In this document: piece after piece, positions 1 through 9,230 of the stretch
Layout: each line of letters starts with the position of its first letter
Position numbering within the stretch: position 1 is the first letter of the stretch
Assembly (NCBI GenBank): GCA_009746045.1
Contig: RPFO01000550.1
Coordinates: forward strand, 5,001-42,556
Direction: 5' to 3'
DNA: 37,556 bases
DNA from: Mesostigma viride
Lineage: Eukaryota; Streptophyta; Mesostigmatophyceae; Mesostigmatales; Mesostigmataceae
Program-made: the position numbers and the translations under genes
Notes under the pieces: generated by a model
The model's input: the letters and a program-made list of their open reading frames with translations, nothing else
The model's database searches: none
Told to the model about the DNA's origin: nothing

Positions 1-220
1 CCATCCATCCATCCATCCATCCATCCATCCATCCATCCATCCATCCATCCATCCATCCAGCCATCCAGCCAGCCATCCATCCATCCATCCATCCATCCAT
101 CCATCCATCCATCCATCCATCCATCCATCCATCCATCCATCCATCCATCCATCCAGCCATCCATCCATCCATCCATCCATCCATCCATCCATCCATCCAT
201 CCATCCATCCATCCATCCAT
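1..220. repeat. (CCAT)n microsatellite
   Basis: Almost uninterrupted CCAT tetranucleotide repeat, with a few CCAG variants around 57-73 and 155. It runs off the left edge of the window, so its true length is unknown. Confidence 0.97.
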
Positions 221-289
221 GAAGCAGAAAGGGAGCACGAGTTTAACCTTGCATGAAGTAGCCTAGGATGTCTTAAACGCCATATGCCC

Positions 290-368
290 CTTCTCATGGA
301 TATGTGCTCCATTGACTCCCAACGGAGTGATGTTCCTCATTAATTAATTAATTAATGAATTAATTAAC
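290..368 (+). mobile_element. LINE-type 3' tail remnant with hairpin and TTAA tail
   Basis: The segment reads ATGTGCTCC, then a small hairpin ACTCC-CAAC-GGAGT at 315-328, then a (TTAA)n tail at about 339-367. The same order occurs at 10480-10544 after a LINE ORF1, and at 29043-29095 and 29139-29193 after a LINE reverse-transcriptase C-terminus. I infer that this is the 3' end of a severely 5'-truncated LINE copy. No coding sequence precedes it here. Confidence 0.55.
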
Positions 369-708
369 CTATGAATATGACGCCCCACTTGTCTCGTTGC
401 CTTAAAAAGCCTGGCCCCAGGTTCTGATCACTGCATGGTAAGATGATCATGCCCTCGCGTTAGGTAGGGCATCCACAAAAGGTCATATCAATTGCTTAAT
501 CTCGTGCACCCATTGGCGAGCCACAGATCAGGAGCCCTCGGAGTGATGGAAAGAAACCTTAACCAAGTTATGTAATATTTGATATCCAGGTGTATCATGC
601 AGTGTACATGGAGCATAGTTGTCTGATTTCACTTGCAAAGTCTCAGAAAATTTACTAATGGGTCGTTCCCTTACCACGTATATGAATACAGAAAAACATT
701 TAAATAGG
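369..708. other. no gene seen
   Basis: Mixed-composition sequence. The only open frame of note, a minus-strand ORF at 528-767 of 79 codons, shows no recognisable motif and overlaps the tandem array. I see no gene here. Confidence 0.6.
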
Positions 709-1076
709 ATGTCCCCAAAACTGGGCACACGCAAACTGGGCACGAGCATGACGAATGGGATGCTCACAACCTCAGCCCCATGGCCAACAATATAAATACA
801 ATGTCCCCAAAACTGGGCACACGCAAACTGGGCACGAGCATGACGAATGGGATGCTCATAACCTTAGCCCCATGGCCAACAATATAAATACAATGTCCCC
901 AAAACTGGGCACACGCAAACTGGGCACGAGCATGACGAATGGGATGCTCACAACCTCAGCCCCATGGCCAACAATATAAATACAATGTCCCCAAAACTGG
1001 GCACACGCAAACTGGGCACGAGCATTACGAATGGGATGCTCACAACCTCAGCCCCATGGCAAATAATATAAATACA
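709..1076. repeat. 92-bp tandem repeat, four copies
   Basis: ATGTCCCCAAAACTGGGCAC begins at 709, 801, 893 and 985, an exact 92-bp period with very few differences between copies. Each of the last three junctions carries ACAATATAAATAC, a TATA-like string, just before ATG. The array lies immediately beyond the 3' end of the minus-strand transposase gene. That is where CACTA-group transposons often carry subterminal repeats, but this role is inference. The 74-codon plus-strand frame at 755-979 is produced by the repeats and is not annotated as a gene. Confidence 0.95.
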
Positions 1077-1133
1077 CTGGCCTCCCTACGTTACAAAATG
1101 CCGTGATTATCTGACACGCCCATCCTGTGCAGG

Positions 1134-1883
1134 TCATCGTTTCCCATGCTGGTCCGTCACGCCCCCCATGTGCAGGTCACGATAGTACGCTGGGCACGCC
1201 CAATCAAACGCATCGAGCACGTAGTGGTTGTTCCCAAGGTGGTCGTGCTTCACCTGTAGGACTGGTTCTGATGTGGTGTCACCTACACGTGCCGCCACAT
1301 GCTTTACTTTGCATTTGGTTTCGTAACCACGCCGCCAGCACTGATGCAACAGTCGGACCTGTGACCCCAGGTAGGACAGAGGCTGTGGATACTTCCCCGT
1401 GGCTTTCCACTGCGAGGACAGTGTCATGTCTTTGGTGAACACAGGACAGTCCGTCACAGTTTCGTCCATGTTGAACATGGGATTGCCCTGAACGTCCTTT
1501 GCATCCCCTGACTCAAACCAAATCGGGACAAACCACATGCTCCCCATGGCCCCCTCAGCAGGCGTCAGCATGAAGATGGTGCCAACCTCAGCAAACCAAA
1601 ATTCAGCGTCCACATTGTCCGCCGCCTGGTATGCCAATGAGTCTGCTGTCGCCACTTGCCCTGCCGGGTATGCATCAGTGTGGAAGCACCTGACCTCCCC
1701 AGTCGTAATGGTCCTGGCACCGACTACTGCACTAGCATAAACCTTCACGCTGCCAGTTGCTTCATCCCAGGGTGGACAGCCCAGCGGGGCGAGAAGCTCG
1801 TCCACCGTCTGCTTGTCAGCGCCAATTTCGGCCAACGTAGGTGTTGACTTAGGGTTACGGCCGCAAGGCATGCCCCCCATGAC
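1134..1883 (-). CDS. Tnp2/Plavaka-like transposase, exon 4 (C-terminal domain)
   Basis: Last exon of the minus-strand transposase gene. The acceptor is CTGTGTGTGTGCAG just upstream of 1883, and the reading frame enters in phase 0 and ends at TGA (1134-1136), giving 249 residues. The first residues are VMGGMPCGRNPKST. A hydrophobic, tryptophan-rich middle reads FWFAEVGTIFML and WFVPIWFES, and AFDWACP lies near the end. In fungal and algal Tnp2-like transposases a C-terminal beta-rich domain with an aromatic 'YG.V..IF' pattern follows the catalytic core, and this exon fits that place; the match is by pattern only. The preceding intron is 152 bp (1884-2035). The protein would act on DNA in the nucleus. 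Confidence 0.62.
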   Translation of the reverse strand, partial: VMGGMPCGRNPKSTPTLAEIGADKQTVDELLAPLGCPPWDEATGSVKVYASAVVGARTITTGEVRCFHTDAYPAGQVATADSLAYQAADNVDAEFWFAEVGTIFMLTPAEGAMGSMWFVPIWFESGDAKDVQGNPMFNMDETVTDCPVFTKDMTLSSQWKATGKYPQPLSYLGSQVRLLHQCWRRGYETKCKVKHVAARVGDTTSEPVLQVKHDHLGNNHYVLDAFDWACPAYYRDLHMGGVTDQHGKR

Positions 1884-2035
1884 CTGCACACACACAGCAC
1901 CCCATGCAAAACACACAAGTGCCGTTGTTAGCCTGGGCATATGAAGGGAAATGCTGGGTCGGCCCAGCACACCAAGGAATGCCCTAGCCCTAGCGCCAGC
2001 GCAGCCATAGCAACAGCGCCCATGCGTTTCCTCAC

Positions 2036-3223
2036 CTGCTCGATGCGCCCCAACGCGCAGCGCTCGTGTATGACCGTTGGAAAAGTCGCCCCTTCCCGCA
2101 CCCACACCTCCCGCCCAGAAGGACCGCCACTCGCGCCACTACCAGTCGCGGACGCTTTGGGATACAGCTTGTTGAACATCCTGCTTTCCTGCAAGGTTTG
2201 CAGCACGCGTTCATCGAGCTGGGATGTCTCCTTAACCAGCATGGACTGCCACGCCAAGTAGCCCTGTAGTTTCTGCAGCAAGTAACGCCCCGGCTCCTTG
2301 CTGTGGCATTTGGCCATCGACTCCATGAGAGATTTCAGGAATAAGTGGTACCCCTCAAATTCATGCGGGCCCAAGGACCAGATACGACCCACATCGTCAG
2401 TCTGTGCCAAAGCATGGCGCGGTATGTGGACGTTATGGCTGGCGGCATTGTCTTGGCGTGCCATCCTCTTCTTCTTCTTCTCCGCGTTCTTCTTCTTCTT
2501 CTCCGCGTTTTTCTTCTTTTCGTCGCCATCCGCTGCCTCAGCCATTGCCCCAGGACCCTTTCCTGCAAGGCTGCCACGCGGCCACAAGGTGCCGAAACAC
2601 TCTTGAAAAGTGGCGTAGACGTTGTCCGCAGCCAAGTTGTAGATTGGAGACGTAACGGGACCAAGCATCATCTGCGCCCACTTGGCGAGGTGCATCACCA
2701 TCTTGCTGATCCGCCGGGCCTTCCTTTTCTCCTTATCATCTCCCTCATTCCGCCTCCTCAGCAGCAGCATGGGAAGTGCAAAAGGCATTTGGAACAGCAG
2801 GGTCAGCAGCTCCATTCCCTTGTAATGTGGATACAAGGTAAAAGCTTTCCCCTGCGGCAGCCGGCTCCCGACGCGCGTGGGGTGTGCGCTTACCCAAGCA
2901 TCCAACTCCGGGTGCTGGCGAGTGGGAATTCCATCCTCCTCGAGGTAGCGAGCCACCTGCTTACATAGACCCAACGTCAGATTGTGAAAGATATCCATCG
3001 GATACTGCCGGTAGCGGTCAAAGAATCGAAGATCCCGCCAAGGCCACAGCGGCTGATACATCACCCCGGTCTCCTTCGCCTTCTCTTTCCGTGCCGTGGC
3101 CGTCGCCATGCCCTCCATCTCCTCCAATATTTCCGCCGTTTGCTTCTCACTGCGCATGTACTCCGCCACGTCCACCGTCGCATCCGCCCAGTCGTCGTGG
3201 TGAACGTTGCAAAAGGGGCATCC
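2036..3223 (-). CDS. Tnp2/Plavaka-like transposase, exon 3 (catalytic core)
   Basis: This 396-codon exon starts GCPFCNVHHDDW after the acceptor CCACTGCAG and ends GRIEQ before the donor GTGAGG; both boundaries are phase 0. The CPFC...H segment looks like the zinc-ligand region of Tnp2-type transposases. About 55 residues later comes PLWPWRDLRFFDRY followed by MDIFHNLTLGLCKQ. That corresponds to the well-known 'LPYFDP.R...DPMHNLFLG..K' block of the Transposase_21/Plavaka families and is the best evidence for the call. A lysine-rich stretch with two AEKKKK units follows (codons for it near 2460-2515) and could be a nuclear localisation signal. The end is charged and contains SHNVHIPRH and GYHLFLKSLM. 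No internal stop or frameshift is seen. Confidence 0.75.
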
Positions 3224-3382
3224 CTGCAGTGGCGCACACACCCACAATGCGCCGCACACCAAGGTACGCAGAAATAAAAGAAGGCCTGATGGTTACGGTG
3301 ATAACAAACCAACACAGCTTCCCAATACATCAAGGTCACATGGGCAGCACCCCGAACCAAGCTACGTGACAACATCACTCAC

Positions 3383-4108
3383 TTTGTCGCCGGTGCAACC
3401 CTTGTGCCCCATCGCGCCGTTGCGGGCGGCCGAATCCATCACGTTCAGGTTCGCGACACGGATTTCCCACCGCTCCATTGGCGTTTTGGGAAACTTCACA
3501 AGCATGGGCACGCCCTCTGCCATCGCATTCATGTCCTCCACAAGACACTCAAGGACTGCCTCTCGTGGCACATGTGTATCTCTCACGGTGATGGGGAAGA
3601 TCATGTCTCTTGACTTGTTGTCGGCGCGCTCGATGTTCAGAACAGTGAACAAATGCGCTTCCAGCGTCCCATGCCGATGGAGATACTCCTCAAATGAGTC
3701 ATCCCACAACGCCACTACCAAATATAGGATGGGTAGACCAGACTTAGAAGGGCGGTAACAGCGGAATTCGGCTTCCCATCTAGAGAATCTCAGCCTCTTG
3801 TACCGAGGCTTGTCCGGGGACAGGTTGTACGACCTGCGCATGAAGAACACTCGCCCGCCCTCTCGGTCAGCCTCGGCAAATTTCCTCCACTTACGGACGC
3901 CAACCACGTCAATGTGACCCCCGTAGTTCAGTAAAGAGATCTCCTGCTCATGCTTCGTCCAGAAGACCTCACTGACACGATCGGCATCCCGCGGTACGGT
4001 CCCCCCCGGACAATCCCTTGCGCGGTAGAAGAACCTGCAGGCATCATGACGGCGGGCAAATACTATAGGATTGTCATCAATATACAATACTAGATCCATC
4101 CAAGCGTG
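3383..4108 (-). CDS. Tnp2/Plavaka-like transposase, exon 2
   Basis: This 242-codon exon runs from an acceptor CACGTCCAG at about 4109 to a donor AAA|GTGAGT at 3382, and exits in phase 0 to match exon 3. The intron to exon 3 is 159 bp (3224-3382). It begins HAWMDLVLYIDDNPIVF. In Tnp2-type transposases a 'P..LYIDD/YSDG' strand carries an early catalytic aspartate of the DDE core, so DD here is a good candidate, which is inference. The exon ends NGAMGHKGCTGDK, which runs into CPFC of exon 3 as expected for the family's zinc-binding segment. A stop lies just upstream of the acceptor in this frame, so the acceptor choice is constrained. Confidence 0.7.
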
Positions 4109-4563
4109 CTGGACGTGCACACGTCAATATCCTCCCACCAAATGTAGTGCACTCTGTGTCATCCTGCGCATGCGTGGTCTCAATTTAGGATGCCGAGGAT
4201 GCCGAGGAGTGGCTAACCTCGGGAAAATAGTGTTCGGAACTTTGCGCTCATGCAGGACCAAAAAGGCTACGACATTATTTGGTCTCTAAACACACCACAT
4301 TGCTGCATAAACACTGTCATCATACTTGATATATGGTGCAAACATTGCACTTCCCACAACCCAGTTTAATAACCATGCTTGCACTGGCCCGAATGCATGC
4401 CCATTACGGCAGTTTATAGTGGTCAACTGGTACCAACCAACAAGGGAGCCCGGACAGACACCAATCTGTTTTCAGCAGAATGCAATTAACTCAGCATGTG
4501 CAATCCCAAGGGCATATCATGATGAGTGTACATCGACACAAAAGCACCATCCGTGCCACTTAC

Positions 4564-5693
4564 CGGACTTTCGCCCATGGCTCACGAGTACCGTCAGCGT
4601 TTACTTGCATGAAGACAGCGCGGACAAGGCAAAGTTCTTCTCGCTTTCGCTGCCCCTTGTTGTTGTCCATTAACACCATGATGGTGTCCCCAATGCGGAC
4701 GACACTCTGCCGCTTCTCACTGGAACTTGCTGCCAAGGCGGGAAGCTGCACCTCCTGTTGTTGAACTGTTGGATGGGTGTTGTAAAACTGGGTCTGATTG
4801 AAAGTCCACACACGCCGATCCTCATTCATCTCGTGTTCTAGCAACAGTTTCCCCGTGAACGACTCATTCTGCAGCAGAGCGGATAGCGTTGACTGTATGC
4901 TGATGTAAGTGAACTTGACTGCCTCACGCAAAGGATCGCCCTCTGCCTCCGCTGGGACCCAATTCACAGTCAGTGCGTCCGCAAGGGGCAGGCCCTTCTC
5001 CAATGACCGTCTCCTAGCCACGCCGAACTCCCCGTGGCTGGTCACACTGTATTGTGGGTGCTTCGCCAGTTCCTGAAACGCTTCGATGCACTTATCAGGA
5101 AGACCAAACTCCGTGGCTATGCAGAAAAGCGAAGCCTGTGTAAAATCCGCGTTCCCAGACAACGGCTTAGACCATGCCCATGGGTTTCTTGATGCACGGC
5201 CGGCGCCGGCCTCAACATCACCAGCCGTTCCTCCCCCACCGTCTGTCGTAAGCCCCTCCTCCGCCATCGCCCCCCCTGCCCCACCGTCTGCCGTAAATTC
5301 CTCCTCCGCCATCGCCCCCCATTCCTCCTCCATTGAGTCATCAGGGCGCGGCTCAGCAGGCTCTACGCCTTCCATGCCCGCCGCATCGGGCTCCGGCGAC
5401 CGTGTATCCACTTCAGCCACTTCAACAGCTTCGGCGGTCTTCAACAGCTGTTCACCTTGCGGGCATTCCTGGCGTGGCTCACCAAACAGCCTTCGCCGTT
5501 TGGCTCCGTCGTTCCCGCCGCTGGGAACGGACCCGGAGGCACCGACATTGGGGCGCGCGACGAGCGGTTGTGGACCGATATCGGGGAACGAGAAGGGTGC
5601 CTGACGACGAGAACGTTCAAGGGCCTCACATACGAACGACTTTTGGGGGGACTTGTAATATGCCTGAGATCGACGAGTCTTCAGCCAGCTCAT
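4564..5693 (-). CDS. Tnp2/Plavaka-like transposase, exon 1 (N-terminal region)
   Basis: The open frame starts with ATG at 5693 (MSWLKTRRSQAYYKS) and runs 376 full codons to a strong donor CCG|GTAAGT at 4563. The first half is low-complexity and acidic, with repeats such as EEGLTTDGG and AMAEE. The second half is ordered-looking, with NPWAWSKPLSGNADFTQASL and KFTYISIQSTLSALLQNESF. It is read from the 86-bp-repeat intergenic region toward exon 2. The donor leaves phase 2 while the visible exon 2 acceptor is phase 0. Either a small exon lies in the 455-bp gap 4109-4563, or another splice site is used, or there is a frameshift. With exons 2-4 the product would be about 1,260 residues. Confidence 0.6.
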
Positions 5694-5837
5694 TTGCTTG
5701 TCAGGCTGACAATTCCGTGCGCATCGTTGCCATGCAGTGTCGTCCCATTAATATTGTATACACCTCCAGTTGCAACAAACGCCATGGACGTACAGCAATT
5801 ACAACACGAGGCTTATACCAATACCTAACTAAACCGA

Positions 5838-6340
5838 AGGTGGTACACAACTGCCGCGGGAAGGAGGGGGGTGGTACACAAATACCGTACAGGTGGTACA
5901 CAACTGCAGCCAGGTCGACAGCGGGTCGCTGCGTACCTGCCGTGGGAAGGAGCGGGGTGGTACACAAAAACCGTACAGGTGGTACACAACTTCAGCCAGG
6001 ACAACAGCGAGTCGCTGCGTACCTGCCGTGGGAAGGAGGGGGGTGGTACACAAATACCGTACAGGTGGTACACAACTGCAGCCAGGACAACAGCGAGTCG
6101 CTGCGTACCTGCCGTGGGAAGGAGGGGGGTGGTACACAAATACCGTACAGGTGGTACACAACTGCAGCCAGGACAACAGCGAGTCGCTGCGTACCTGCCG
6201 TGGGAAGGAGCGGGGTGGTACACAAAAACCGTACAGGTGGTACACAACTGCAGCCAGCACAACAGCGAGTCGCTGCGTACCTGCCGTGGGAAGGCGGGGG
6301 GTGGTACACAACTGCCGCCAGTATAACAGCGGGTTGCCGC
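5838..6340. repeat. 86-bp tandem repeat array between divergent genes
   Basis: GTGGGAAGG or its variants recur at 5856, 5942, 6028, 6114, 6200 and 6286, an exact 86-bp period over more than five copies. Each unit contains GGTGGTACACAA twice, around an ACCGTACA core, so there is also an internal sub-repeat. The array lies between the start codons of the minus-strand transposase (5693) and the plus-strand gene at 6563. It could hold shared promoter elements or transposase-binding sites; this is inference. Long open frames on both strands here (up to 339 codons) arise only because the repeat lacks stops. Confidence 0.95.
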
Positions 6341-6562
6341 GTTATAGGGTGACCTGACAGCGATGCCGCAAGAACGTGTACCGTGCGATGTTTGGTTTGC
6401 CCCTGACCACTGGGGTTGTAGCCGTCGGATGGCTGCAACCACGTGTGTACGCGAAATTTGACAGTGCACCAGGAGTGCACGCGAAATTTGAAAGTGCGCC
6501 TTCACGTCTTCACCACGCGTAGGTGACTCCAGTTAACGTTTACGCGCAGCTCATCAGTTTCT

Positions 6563-7998
6563 ATGGCGCCCAAGCTCAAGAAGAAGGCCATGATGTCGCG
6601 GGAGGAGGAGCACATCGGCCGGCGGCGCAAGAAAAGCCGCCAGTTGCCTTCCTCCGAATCCGAATCCGAATCCGATTCCCCTTCCTCGTCGTCCTCCGGC
6701 GAGGACGACGATATGGCGCCCCCCCGGATGCACCGGCCACCACCTCCGCCGGCAGGAACTTGCAAATCGCGGCCAACAGGGCGGAGGAGGGCCTCAGGCA
6801 GGAGGTGGCGGCATTGAGACAAGACGTCGCCAGTCTCATGACGCGACTGGGCACCAAACTGCCCAGGAATTTCGTGGGTAGCACATTACGCATTTTATAG
6901 CTTATTTGCTGAACTTTTTTGCTTTACACGATTCATTATTCCAGATTTCTAACTTCGCACTTTCTCTATCTTGCACATTGCACGTTTGCAGAAGACGACC
7001 CCAGCTTTTTCGGCAGCTGTCGAACACCTCTCCAGGCATTGCCTGAGCGTTCGCCCTGACGCCGGGCAAGCCGTTCAGCTGGACCAGGAGCGGTCCGTCA
7101 GGGAGATGGGTCTGCGTGGCGCGATCGCCATGTTCTTCCAGGAGTCGGGCATCGTGAGAAGCCCCGCCGACTCGGTTCCTGCGGAGGATTACGTTCAAGT
7201 CCGGGCTGCGCTGATCAAGCGCCTGGCCAACCACCGGTCCAACTTGTACAAGTTTGGCCTGGTGCGTGTGTCCGACGATTACACGCCGTGGTTGGTGGGG
7301 ACGGCCACCACCAATCGCATCAAGAAGTACGCAGACCTTCCAGCATGGCTGAAGGAGGACTTCTGCCGCGTGGTACTTTTGTACTATCTGAAGATGTTGC
7401 ACTTCACGGTGCAGGTAAGCAGCCTTCTTATCATTGTTTCGTGGCATGCGCTTACTTTCTTTAACACATTGGTACATAGGCCTAGACTGCATGTCACTCC
7501 ATTTAGTTTTTGTATGCCAACAATGACTTATATTGTTTGTTCAATGCATGCACGGTTAAAATGAATGTACTTGCCGTGTGATGATGACACCACAAGCAGG
7601 AGCTGCGGGACAAGCGGCCTGAGCTGTGGGAAGATTGGGAAGACATCGCCTCCAAGTGCTGGGACAAGAAGAAGGTGCGCGAGGCCCTTCAGGCCACGAC
7701 CGTGATGCGGTCTGGGCCAAGGCGCGAGTGGGACGACGTGGAGGAACGTTTCAAGGAGGTGGCGAGGACGCGTGCTTCCTTCCGGCAGGTGCCAGCGCGT
7801 GTCTTGTTCGACAACATAAACAACCCGTGGCCCTACTCTGACGCAAGCACAAACTCGCACAACCGCACAAGCATCGGCGCCTCGAGCGCACCAAGCGAGC
7901 GCACATCAGAACCTGCCGAGGAGACCCCATCCATCGGCGCCGCGAGCGGGGATGTCACGCACTCGGCACCGGGCCAGCCCCAGTCAGCACCTTTGTAG
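6563..7998 (+). CDS. three-exon gene of unknown function, divergent from the transposase (apparent frameshift in exon 1)
   Basis: Exon 1 is 6563-6873 from ATG (MAPKLKKKAMMSREEE), exon 2 is 6992-7414 and exon 3 is 7600-7998, ending at TAG. The introns are GTGGGT...TTGCAG (118 bp) and GTAAGC...AAGCAG (185 bp), and both downstream acceptors are phase 0. Exon 1 begins with a Lys/Arg-rich, then Ser/Glu/Asp-rich tail. At the run of seven C (6719-6725) the frame must gain one base (or lose two) to continue into the helical segment EEGLRQEVAALRQDVASL. With one extra base the exon length is 312 and phase 0 is preserved across the splice. Exon 2 (141 codons) is a conserved-looking globular block with NLYKFGLVRVSDDYTPWLV. 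Exon 3 ends in a Ser/Thr/Pro-rich tail. I recognise no family. Position and orientation suggest an accessory protein of the neighbouring transposon, about 377 residues long. Confidence 0.5.
6719..6725 (+). other. seven-C run at an apparent frameshift
   Basis: Upstream of this homopolymer the coding frame is the one starting at 6563. Downstream, the coiled-coil-like continuation is in another frame. One additional C would join them. It may be a sequencing error, a recent mutation or a slippage site. Confidence 0.5.
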
Positions 7999-8062
7999 AA
8001 GACCCCACCCATCGGTGCCTCGAGCGAGTTTGTCACGCAATCCAATGGATGATAACAAAGCC

Positions 8063-8068
8063 AATAAA
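8063..8068 (+). terminator. possible polyadenylation signal AATAAA
   Basis: AATAAA lies 65 bp beyond the stop codon of the gene at 6563-7998, a normal distance for a eukaryotic poly(A) signal. The flanking sequence is A/T-rich. Confidence 0.35.
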
Positions 8069-8137
8069 TATTTAAGGATGTCATCAGCCGACTTGGTTAT
8101 CTGATCATATATTGTGCTACCATGGTCCGGATTATCC

Positions 8138-8174
8138 CGATTTCTGGCCTGCGATGGTTGTCTCCTTGATGTCT
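8138..8174 (+). repeat. dispersed repeat containing GGTTGTCTCCTTGAT
   Basis: ATTTCTGGCCTGCG, one variable base, then TGGTTGTCTCCTTGAT is found here. An almost identical inverted copy is at 25865-25901, and a more diverged direct copy is at about 24999-25026. It looks like one end of a repeat family. Confidence 0.6.
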
Positions 8175-8360
8175 TGTGTTAGAGTTTCAATGTATTATAA
8201 ATGCGACAAGGACATCGGCTGAAATGTGAGAATGAAGACATATTGGTTAACTAAACTTTGTTTTATGCTGAAATATGAAATAATAAACTCTTTTAGGCTC
8301 ATTTCATGAAACTGAACATTGCACAAATTAAAACCAAATAAATAGAAGACATCTTAAGTT

Positions 8361-8622
8361 ACAACTCGTAAATTACCAACTCGTACATTACTACCTCGTA
8401 CGTTAACACCTCGTATGTTACTACCTCGTAGATTACTACCTCGTAAATTACTACCTCGTAAATTACTACCTCGTAAATTACTACCTCGTAAATTACTACC
8501 TCGTAAATTACTACCTCGTAAATTACTACCTCGTAAATTACTACCTCGTAAATTACTACCTCGTAAATTACTACCTCGTAAATTACTACCTCGTAAATTA
8601 CTACCTCGTAAATTACGACGTC
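8361..8622. repeat. 15-bp minisatellite (TCGTAAATTACTACC)n
   Basis: About 17 copies of a 15-bp unit, nearly perfect in the middle and degenerate at both ends. Further degraded units persist to about 8735. Because 15 is a multiple of three and the unit has no stop, the minus strand shows an open frame of repeated YEVVI, which is not a gene. Confidence 0.96.
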
Positions 8623-8929
8623 GGATCTTACCTCGGATCTAACTCGTAGCTTACGAGAAAGATCCGAACTCTTATACAAACGGTATACGTAGTCTGTGCC
8701 GTAAATTACCACCTCGTAATTTACGCCTCGGATCATTTTTACTACCCTCGGACGAAAAGTATAGTGTACCTATCTAGGGAAACGTATGCGACTCGACTAG
8801 CATTCCTATCTGCATAGCCCACGTGGTATTTATATTCACATACCAACGTAGGTTTACAAGGCTTATTCATACGTTGTATTCACAATGCCTTTGAGACTTA
8901 GTCTACAGCAAAGCATGGAGACTAACTGT

Positions 8930-8996
8930 TGTCTCACTTGAAAACGCTGAGACAACGGCGCGCTGGGAACTGATATATGTCTCACCGAGTGAGAAA
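8930..8996. repeat. GTCTCAC...GTGAGAC palindromic repeat, locus 1
   Basis: Contains TTGTCTCACTTG, then CTGAGACAACGGCGCGCTGG, then GTCTCACCGAGTGAGA. The middle part is the reverse complement of the repeat unit seen at 29628-29737 and 30807-30872, including the adjoining CCAGCGCGCCG sequence. It is a third dispersed locus of the same family. Confidence 0.65.
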
Positions 8997-9230
8997 ACGA
9001 TGCGCGGAGCAAGCGACGCGCTTGGCAAGTTGGCAGCGAGCCCGCGCAGAAAAATACCGGGAAATGCATGCCGGGGGGTGTACGAAACAAAAATATCAGA
9101 CACTAGTTAACGCTGAAATTTTCCAAAAGTTGGCCTTAGGACCCTCGACGCCAAGATCCGCGCCCCAGCCCAGCCTGCGCGGCCGACAGCCACCTCGGCT
9201 TCCTCCCTCTGCAAGGATGACATCCGAGCA

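Noticed and set aside
709-1076. CRISPR-like array
   Set aside because: Whole 92-bp units are repeated without unique spacers, and the context is eukaryotic.
2298-2968. Plus-strand frames with poly-Phe, poly-Leu or poly-Ser
   Set aside because: They are shadows of the lysine-rich coding stretch of transposase exon 3 on the minus strand.
5333-6505. Several long open frames on both strands across the 86-bp array
   Set aside because: All contain the same 86-bp period in different frames, and none has independent domain evidence.
8359-8736. Open frame of repeated YEVVI on the minus strand (and its plus-strand KLLPRKLLPR counterpart)
   Set aside because: Both are direct read-outs of the 15-bp minisatellite, whose period is a multiple of three and contains no stop.
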